From: Vibrio parahaemolyticus
Lineage (GTDB): Bacteria; Pseudomonadota; Gammaproteobacteria; Enterobacterales; Vibrionaceae
Length of the DNA stretch: 64,000 nt
Reading direction: 5' to 3'
NCBI RefSeq assembly: GCF_900460535.1
Contig: NZ_UHIL01000001.1
Span: 248,001-312,000, forward strand
The translations under genes and the position numbers were made by a program. Positions 59,033 through 64,000 of this stretch are shown one piece after another (within the stretch, counting starts at the first letter, position 1; each line of letters starts with the position of its first letter). The notes under the pieces were generated by a model. The model made no database searches, had not been told where the DNA came from, and saw only the letters and a list, made by a program, of their open reading frames with translations.

Positions 59033-59209
59033 ATGGTTCGTTGGATGTTTATTTTCCTTGCTTTGGCTCTCGTTTCAGCGGTGCTCGGATTTAGTGGTAT
59101 TGCCGGTGCCGCCGCAGCTGTCGCGCAAGTGATATTTTATCTGTTCCTGTTGTCATTAATTGTATCAATAGTATTTGTGATACTTGGAAAGAAAAACGTA
59201 AATAGATAG
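59033..59209 (+). CDS. DUF1328 (YtjA-family) small membrane protein
   Basis: A 58-residue protein starting MVRWMFIFLALALVSAVLGFSG and continuing IAGAAAAVAQVIFYLFLLSLIVSIVFVILG: two TM helices joined by a Gly/Ala turn, the DUF1328/YtjA signature. AAGGAG precedes the ATG. Function unknown; in many bacteria such genes are stress-induced. Second gene after the sigma-54 promoter, 8 nt before the lipoprotein gene. Confidence 0.88.
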   Translation: MVRWMFIFLALALVSAVLGFSGIAGAAAAVAQVIFYLFLLSLIVSIVFVILGKKNVNR

Positions 59210-59217
59210 GAGTTAGC

Positions 59218-59415
59218 ATGCGAGTTACGTCATTTATTTATCGTATCGCCGCAGTATTTGGTTTGGTATTTGCTTTAGCGGCGTGTAGTGATGAAGGGCC
59301 AATGGAAAAAGCGGGCAAAAAATTGGATGAGACTGCGGAAGAAGCGCAAAACGCCATTGAAGATGGTTGTGAAAACCTTAAAGAGAATCTGAACGCGGAA
59401 GACAAAGATTGTTAA
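59218..59415 (+). CDS. Small lipoprotein, entericidin-like
   Basis: A 65-residue lipoprotein with lipobox LAAC (Cys23) and a short helical mature part (MEKAGKKLDETAEEAQNAIEDGCENLKENLNAEDKDC) containing two more Cys. Resembles small stress lipoproteins of the entericidin/YMGG type in size and composition only. TAGGAG precedes the ATG. Third gene of the set. Confidence 0.8.
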   Translation: MRVTSFIYRIAAVFGLVFALAACSDEGPMEKAGKKLDETAEEAQNAIEDGCENLKENLNAEDKDC

Positions 59416-59442
59416 GCGTTCACCTCATCCATCAACAGCAAA

Positions 59443-59473
59443 AAAGGGCGGCGTGATAACCGCCCTTTGTTTT
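59443..59473 (+). terminator. terminator after small lipoprotein gene
   Basis: AAAGGGCGG-CGTGATAA-CCGCCCTTTGTTTT. It may end the first message or allow partial read-through into the hemerythrin gene 34 nt on. Confidence 0.8.
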
Positions 59474-59506
59474 ACCAACTATTCTTAATCCGATAAGGAG
59501 TCAGAG

Positions 59507-59938
59507 ATGAAGAACATATTCGATGTGCTAACAGAAAGTCATGAAAAACAGCTCCTTTTGCTGGATGCACTGATGGAAACATCCGGAGATTCCCCAACTC
59601 GTCGAGAGTTTTATCGTGACCTAAAGCACGAGCTTGAGCAACATGCCGCCGCTGAAGAGCGTTACTTTTACGCACCGCTGATTGAGAGCGATAAGACGAT
59701 CGATATGACACGTCACGGTATTGCTGAGCACCACGCCATCGACAAAGTAATCGCTCAGTTGGATGACACCGCGTGGAGCTCACCCGCTTGGCTTACGCAC
59801 ATGAAAACACTGCGCCACAAGGTACTGCACCATCTGGAAGAGGAAGAGCAACGCTTTTTCCAAATGGCAGGCAAGGTGATGTCCGATAAACAAAAACAAC
59901 AGTTGGCCAATGACTATATCGAAGAGATGGCCAGCTAA
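59507..59938 (+). CDS. Hemerythrin HHE-domain protein
   Basis: A 143-residue four-helix bundle with di-iron ligand pattern: His12 (LTESHEKQ), His46 and Glu50 (EQHAAAEERY), His74-His75 (AEHHAIDK), and His106/His107 with Glu (KVLHHLEEEEQRFF). Such cytoplasmic HHE proteins bind O2 or NO or protect iron. ATAAGGAG upstream. Between the lipoprotein and the phosphatase-kinase gene. Confidence 0.88.
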   Translation: MKNIFDVLTESHEKQLLLLDALMETSGDSPTRREFYRDLKHELEQHAAAEERYFYAPLIESDKTIDMTRHGIAEHHAIDKVIAQLDDTAWSSPAWLTHMKTLRHKVLHHLEEEEQRFFQMAGKVMSDKQKQQLANDYIEEMAS

Positions 59939-59972
59939 GCGTTATCCCATCGCTAAGGATTAAGGAGGTCGA

Positions 59973-61610
59973 ATGTTCATCGTCAAATATTATCTACTTG
60001 GCGCGCTGGTTGCGTTGCTCGCTGCTATCTACATACCTCAAATCGTAGTGAGTTTACTGCTGCTTTGGGTTTCGCTTTCCTTAGCGTTAGTCAGTGCGGC
60101 TTACTTGTTTGATTTCCCGTCCATTTTTAGAAAAAGCCAAGATGGAAAAATTGTCTGGTGGATTCGATGGGCATTCATTCCTTTCTTACTCGGGGCGAAA
60201 GCCTACAACGCCTGGGAGAGACGGTGCGATACTGTCCCTCCCATTCAGCAAGTCAGCGACAATCTTTATCTTTCTCGGCGCTTGTTCCCGAGCGATTTGG
60301 CGTTTCTCGACTCTCACGACATTTCCTGCATTGTTGATGTTACGGCGGAGTTCGCAGGTTTAGAAAGCGCCATGACTGACAAGCAATTCAACTACCTTTC
60401 TATTCCCGTGCTGGATCATAAAGCGCCGACCTTGGAGCGTTTACGTCATGCGATGAATTGGATTGATACCCAAATCGCCTGCGGGCGCTCTGTGGTTGTG
60501 CATTGCGCACTTGGGCGTGGCCGTTCGGTGTTTGTGGTGGCGGCTTATTTACTGAGTAAAGACCCATCGCTCTCGGTGGAATCGGTGATGCAGAAAATCA
60601 ACCGCGTGCGCAGTACTGCAAGGCTCAATAATTTGCAGATCAAAACTCTGCGCGCGATCAGTGAGAAAGGCGTGCTAACACTCGATGAGCCGACCTGGAT
60701 GGTGGTGAACCCTGTAGCGGGCGGTGGGAAATGGCTGCAATACGAACAACATGTGATTCGTGAGTTGACCAAAAAATATCGTCTCAGCATTCGCCAAACG
60801 GACGAAACCACCAGTGCAGAAAGCCTCGCACTGCAAGCTAAACAAAGTGGTGTGAATCAGGTGATTGTCTCTGGTGGCGATGGCACGGTGACTGAAGTGG
60901 CGAGCCAATTGGTCGGCACTGACATCAAGCTCGGCATCATACCGTTGGGGACGGCGAATGCGCTGTGCCATGTGCTGTATGGCGTCGGCGTGAAGTTATC
61001 ACCGGTGGGAAAAGCGTGTGAAGCCATTCGCGCAGGTCATTGCCAACGTATAGATACCGCAGAATGTAATCAGCGTTTGATTCTGTTGGTGTTGGGGATT
61101 GGTTTGGAACAGAAGATGATTGAACACGCGCATCGTGAAGAGAAAAATACTTTTGGGCAACTGGCGTATTTAACGGGCTTTTTTAACGCTGTTATTTCCG
61201 AAGAGTTGCAAACTCTGCAAGTAACCCTCGAAGGGCAGGCGGCGAGTGAACAAGGATGGGAGAGTCAGGAGATGGACGTGCACAGCTTCGTCGTTGCCAA
61301 CATCGCGCCATTCAGTACTGTGTTAGCGCAAGGTGGCGGCGCGCCGCAGCCAGATGATGGGAAATTGCACATTACCTACCTTGATAACACTCAGTCGCTG
61401 GGTGGACGCCTAGTGGCGTTGTCGGATCTAACATTAACCAGCGTCGGTGCGCAGGATGAGTCGAATCTGTTTCAGTACGCGAGCGCGACAGGGGTAACGA
61501 TTACTGCGGATAAGCCGATTGACTACGTCATCGACGGTGAACTCTATTCTGACCGTCGTTTAGAGATCAAGATTCGTCCTCAGTCGCTTAATGTGTTTGT
61601 TCCCAGTTAA
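59973..61610 (+). CDS. Membrane dual-specificity phosphatase fused to diacylglycerol/lipid kinase
   Basis: A 545-residue fusion. Two N-terminal TM helices (FIVKYYLLGALVALLAAIYI and VVSLLLLWVSLSLALVSAAYLF), then a tyrosine/dual-specificity phosphatase domain (about 90-235) with HCALGRGRS, catalytic Cys178 and Arg184, then a DAGK catalytic domain (about 240-545) with VVNPVAGGGK, SGGDGTVTEVA (GGDGT 301-305) and PLGTANALC. It may dephosphorylate and phosphorylate lipids at the inner membrane. TAAGGAGG ribosome site. Last plus-strand gene before the terminator. Confidence 0.88.
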   Translation: MFIVKYYLLGALVALLAAIYIPQIVVSLLLLWVSLSLALVSAAYLFDFPSIFRKSQDGKIVWWIRWAFIPFLLGAKAYNAWERRCDTVPPIQQVSDNLYLSRRLFPSDLAFLDSHDISCIVDVTAEFAGLESAMTDKQFNYLSIPVLDHKAPTLERLRHAMNWIDTQIACGRSVVVHCALGRGRSVFVVAAYLLSKDPSLSVESVMQKINRVRSTARLNNLQIKTLRAISEKGVLTLDEPTWMVVNPVAGGGKWLQYEQHVIRELTKKYRLSIRQTDETTSAESLALQAKQSGVNQVIVSGGDGTVTEVASQLVGTDIKLGIIPLGTANALCHVLYGVGVKLSPVGKACEAIRAGHCQRIDTAECNQRLILLVLGIGLEQKMIEHAHREEKNTFGQLAYLTGFFNAVISEELQTLQVTLEGQAASEQGWESQEMDVHSFVVANIAPFSTVLAQGGGAPQPDDGKLHITYLDNTQSLGGRLVALSDLTLTSVGAQDESNLFQYASATGVTITADKPIDYVIDGELYSDRRLEIKIRPQSLNVFVPS

Positions 61611-61654
61611 CGCCGATGAAGACGACTGCGAATAGAGTCGAATACAAACAACGA

Positions 61655-61689
61655 CGCAAAAAACGTATCACTTGTGATGCGTTTTTTTA
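61655..61689 (+). terminator. terminator after phosphatase-lipid kinase gene
   Basis: AAAAACGTATCAC-TT-GTGATGCGTTTTTTT, with one mismatch-tolerant G-T pair. Confidence 0.85.
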
Positions 61690-61812
61690 TGTCGAACGTC
61701 GACTAATGGTTGATGTGGATAGATGCAGAAAGTAAGCAAAGCTCGTGTTGGTCGATGTGTAGAATAGACAAAACAACAGACAGAAGGGCAAAAATAGAAA
61801 AGGTAAACGAAG

Positions 61813-61840
61813 GAAAAAGGTGAGCAGAGCTACTCACCTT
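61813..61840 (-). terminator. terminator overlapping the 3' end of the 61830-62228 gene
   Basis: Minus strand: AAGGTGAG-TAGCTCTG-CTCACCTTTTTCC; the stop codon TAG is in the loop. Confidence 0.75.
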
Positions 61841-62228
61841 GGGGTAAATGTTTTTCCAGCTCGTCGTTTTCGACTTGTAACGCCGCCACCCAGTACGAGA
61901 TCAGCGCTGTTAAGTTGGCATCATCCAACTCTCGGAGGAGCTGTTTTAACTCACTCAGTAATTGCGCATTCATAAAATGCATCTCTTTATAATTACCGAG
62001 AGTAGCAATTCCCGTTTTGTTGGCGTGTTCTGCGATAAAGTCGTCGCCACTTTGATCAAAAAATAGATCGACCATTTTTTTGATCATCACTTTTTCTATT
62101 TTAACGAACCGATAGGCTGATCGAGCAATATTCATATGTGAATGAGGATCGACAAGCGGTAAACACGTTTGGCGATGGTGCGCCATTTTAATGAGTAATT
62201 CCCTTACTCGCGTATTATTCAATGTCAT
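61830..62228 (-). CDS. Helical protein of unknown function
   Basis: A 132-residue, Cys-poor, wholly helical cytoplasmic protein (RVRELLIKMAHHRQTCLPLVDPHSHMNIARSAYRFVKIEKVMIKKMVDLFFDQSGDDF...LLSELKQLLRELDDANLTALISYWVAALQVENDELEKHL). Not recognised. Downstream of the PA2169-type gene on the same strand, 116 nt gap with a hairpin at 62298-62326, so probably expressed with it at a lower level. Confidence 0.7.
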   Translation of the reverse strand: MTLNNTRVRELLIKMAHHRQTCLPLVDPHSHMNIARSAYRFVKIEKVMIKKMVDLFFDQSGDDFIAEHANKTGIATLGNYKEMHFMNAQLLSELKQLLRELDDANLTALISYWVAALQVENDELEKHLPQGE

Positions 62229-62297
62229 ACTGACCTCTTTTTCAGTATTTCAGCATTATGCTTTGGTATGTGTGAATATTCATCAATGGTTCTGAAT

Positions 62298-62326
62298 AAG
62301 AATGGCCAATAATGTTGACCATTCTT
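62298..62326 (-). terminator. intercistronic hairpin / attenuator
   Basis: AAGAATGG-N13-CCATTCTT between the two minus-strand genes; T content after the stem on the minus strand is weak (ATTCAG). Confidence 0.5.
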
Positions 62327-62344
62327 TTTAGGGTTATTTATCGA

Positions 62345-62776
62345 TTAGCTGATCAGGCTAATATTGCTGAGTTTTTCTTTACAGCTTTTGATGTCACTGC
62401 GCACTTTGAGTAGCACGGCGTTATCTGCTTGCTCTGGCTGCGCGGTGATGACGTTTTCGATCTCTTTCAATACCTTACTTTCCACGCCTTCGAGCTGTTC
62501 CAAGTACATCGATTCTTTGTCTGACGACACTTCTTTCATGACGTCACTGTATACTTCGCGTGCCTTGATGGTGTAAGACACGGGCGTGTCGTCGGCAGTT
62601 TGAGGATTCGCAATCGCATAAGGTTTCAACTCTAATGCGGCGTGTTCTCGTACATGAACCAGATCCTGCAATACATGGTTTAGCGATGTGTTGTCGATGT
62701 TATCAATCGCTTTCTTGTAAATATCATTACCGCTGTGAATAAGCTCAATGATTGAGGCGATGTTTTCATTTCTCAT
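62345..62776 (-). CDS. PA2169-type four-helix-bundle protein (DUF2383)
   Basis: A 143-residue protein with ferritin-like helical layout: ENIASIIELIHSGNDIYKKAIDNI, LNHVLQDLVHVREHAALELKPYA, KAREVYSDVMKEVSSDKESMYLEQLEGVESKVLKEIENVI. Matches the PA2169 family by pattern. Usually stress-induced, biochemical role unknown. A -24/-12-like promoter lies about 115 nt upstream. Confidence 0.8.
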   Translation of the reverse strand: MRNENIASIIELIHSGNDIYKKAIDNIDNTSLNHVLQDLVHVREHAALELKPYAIANPQTADDTPVSYTIKAREVYSDVMKEVSSDKESMYLEQLEGVESKVLKEIENVITAQPEQADNAVLLKVRSDIKSCKEKLSNISLIS

Positions 62777-62890
62777 ATCTTCTCCTTTATTTTACTGCGG
62801 TTACTTTATTGCAGTGTTTAAGCGCAACTTATATTGCGATGACTTAGCCATTAAATATGAACAATATTTTTTATGTGGCATTTTATATCT

Positions 62891-62906
62891 AGCATTTTGT
62901 ATGCCA
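62891..62906 (-). promoter_or_regulatory. candidate sigma-54 promoter (minus strand) for PA2169-type gene
   Basis: Minus strand TGGCATACAAAATGCT: GG and GC 10 nt apart, one mismatch in each box relative to TGGCAC/TTGCW. Confidence 0.6.
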
Positions 62907-63101
62907 TGAATATTGAGTGTGAGTGATGCCAGACAATATAAGGAGTAAGTATGGAGGTGGTTATTTATTGCGCGTAATTTCTTGTGGGGAATAAGAAAAA
63001 ATTACAAATAAGAATCTATTCAAAGGAAATAATTACAGGTCATTTTGCAATGATTGGGGCCATTTGAATTCTATTTCAATAAAAACAATAACTTATTAAC
63101 T

Positions 63102-63117
63102 TGGCACAGTAATCGCA
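63102..63117 (+). promoter_or_regulatory. candidate sigma-54 promoter for ElaB/YqjD-like gene
   Basis: TGGCACAGTAATCGCA: perfect -24 box, GC at the correct 10-nt spacing, one mismatch in the -12 box. The 62777-63221 intergenic region thus has divergent sigma-54-type promoters about 200 bp apart and no gene. Confidence 0.7.
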
Positions 63118-63221
63118 ATACCACTCACGAGGAAACGAAAAGAATTCACTTTTATCAGATTACTTCTCAGCGGAATCACAACCGTTTAATCCAAGGTAAT
63201 CTCAATCAACGGAGGCTAGTT

Positions 63222-63470
63222 ATGGCTAATACAAAAGAAAGCGCAGTTAAACCTCAAGAGCAATTTGGAGAGGCGTACCACCTTGCAGAGCAAGCCACTT
63301 CAGAAGCGGTTGGCGCCATGAAAGAACATGCCAAAGAGAAGCTGGAAGTCGGCGCAGAGAACATTCAGCAAGCGACCAAATCCGCAGAAAACGTCATTAA
63401 AGAGCGTCCGCTGTTGAGTATCGGTTGTGCATTCCTGGTTGGTTGGGCGGTCTCTAAGCTCATCAAATAA
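63222..63470 (+). CDS. ElaB/YqjD-type DUF883 membrane-anchored protein
   Basis: An 82-residue protein: hydrophilic helical N-terminus (EAYHLAEQATSEAVGAMKEHAKEKLEVGAENIQQATKSAENVIKERP) and a C-terminal TM tail (LLSIGCAFLVGWAVSKLIK), the layout of YqjD/ElaB, which tether ribosomes to the inner membrane in stationary phase. GGAGG precedes the ATG at 63222. In E. coli yqjD is followed by yqjE; here too a membrane protein follows. Confidence 0.88.
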   Translation: MANTKESAVKPQEQFGEAYHLAEQATSEAVGAMKEHAKEKLEVGAENIQQATKSAENVIKERPLLSIGCAFLVGWAVSKLIK

Positions 63471-63513
63471 GCCTGTTCCTTACATTTCGCTCTAATCATG
63501 AAGGAAGAGTTTT

Positions 63514-64000
63514 ATGAATGACTCCGAGCATACCATCAATGAGCGCCAAGGCTCGGCTACTGCAGACAGTAGCCGAGCCCTAAATGGGGCTAAAAATCAG
63601 GAAGTTGAACAAGCCATTAATGGGCTACGAGCCATTTTGTCGCAGATTGACGACCTTTCGACGTCACTGCGAACGTGGTCGGGCTCGACGTTGGATTTGT
63701 TTCTGCTAGAGATGAAAGTCAACGTAGCGGCTGCGCGCCAAATCGTGATGTTCAGCATCATTTTTACACTGCTGTCGGTGCTGTTTATCTTCAGTGTGTG
63801 TTTGGTTGCGGGTGTAGTGACGTACCACTTTACCGCTCAACTACTGCTAAGTGTTGGCGTGTTTATTGTGTCGTTAGGTCTAGCGCTAGTTGGGTTGGCG
63901 TGGTGGCAGAAGCGGCTGACGCACTTCCTTGGTTTCAAAAATACAACCGACCAATTGCAGGAGGGCTGGCATGCGTTCTCTAACCAAACTCGACCGAGCC
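63514..64000 (+). CDS. Two-helix membrane protein (YqjE-like position), runs off window
   Basis: ATG at 63514 with AAGGAAG upstream, open to the window end (162 codons seen, no stop). About 55 hydrophilic residues (MNDSEHTINERQGSATADSSRALNG...) with a perfect hairpin in the coding DNA at 63550-63579, then two TM helices (IVMFSIIFTLLSVLFIFSVCLVAGVV and LLLSVGVFIVSLGLALVGLAWW) and a basic cytoplasmic tail. Topology and position resemble YqjE; sequence identity is not evident. Confidence 0.72.
   Translation, partial: MNDSEHTINERQGSATADSSRALNGAKNQEVEQAINGLRAILSQIDDLSTSLRTWSGSTLDLFLLEMKVNVAAARQIVMFSIIFTLLSVLFIFSVCLVAGVVTYHFTAQLLLSVGVFIVSLGLALVGLAWWQKRLTHFLGFKNTTDQLQEGWHAFSNQTRPS
63550..63579 (+). 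repeat. perfect 13-bp hairpin inside the start of a coding region
   Basis: GGCTCGGCTACTG-CAGA-CAGTAGCCGAGCC, codons 13-22 of the membrane-protein gene, GC-rich and very stable as RNA. Confidence 0.85.

Noticed and set aside
58004-63101. Common activator-binding motif (AATTAC/GTAATT dyads) in the two sigma-54 control regions
   Set aside because: AT-rich background makes the similarity unreliable; needs a motif search.

Overview
The window is chromosomal DNA of a gammaproteobacterium of the genus Vibrio, most likely the Harveyi clade (V. parahaemolyticus / V. alginolyticus relatives). This rests on the rRNA sequences, on the gene order ilvY-ilvC-ubiK-vexBAR-rep-cytochrome c5, and on an EcfP/PknT sigma-factor/kinase pair. 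No phage, integrase, insertion sequence or CRISPR array was found; the region reads as core chromosome with lineage-specific inserts.

Layout. 1-4.7 kb: 3' two thirds of an rRNA operon (16S partial, tRNA-Ile, tRNA-Ala, 23S, 5S, terminator). 4.8-15.4 kb: ilvY/ilvC (branched-chain amino acids), ubiK, the VexRAB-type RND efflux operon, rep helicase, cytochrome c5. 15.7-16.5 kb: tRNA cluster Arg-His-Pro-His-Pro with a decayed Pro-like remnant. 16.6-24.8 kb: HAD phosphatase, a four-gene peptide ABC importer with a fused double ATPase, a SPOR protein. 24.8-32.5 kb: the EcfP/PknT module, in which a transmembrane Ser/Thr kinase and an ECF sigma factor are encoded with three exported proteins of unknown function and a 46-residue zinc-ribbon-like protein. 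32.7-40.3 kb: GntR repressor, LysR regulator, mdtJI-type SMR pair, and divergent gntK-edd / permease-eda (Entner-Doudoroff gluconate use) around tandem GntR operators. 40.4-56.6 kb: purine nucleoside phosphorylase with LysR regulator, gorA, rlmJ, prlC, asnC, a GGDEF-EAL receptor, rsmJ, yigM, uspA, ftnA, uspB, yhiN.

56.6-64 kb: a second accessory block. A sigma-54 activator, whose receiver-like domain has Glu where the phospho-acceptor Asp is expected, lies divergent to a stress-type gene set: BON protein, DUF1328 membrane peptide, small lipoprotein, hemerythrin, phosphatase-lipid kinase fusion, PA2169-type four-helix protein, ElaB/YqjD-like protein and a two-helix membrane protein. I find one consensus and two near-consensus -24/-12 promoters at the transcription-unit starts, which ties the block together as a probable sigma-54 regulon.

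The two most promising little-described systems are the EcfP/PknT operon with its exported partners (24.8-32.5 kb) and the sigma-54 envelope/stress block (56.6-64 kb). All functional statements come from reading the sequence and from memory of the families; no database search was run.
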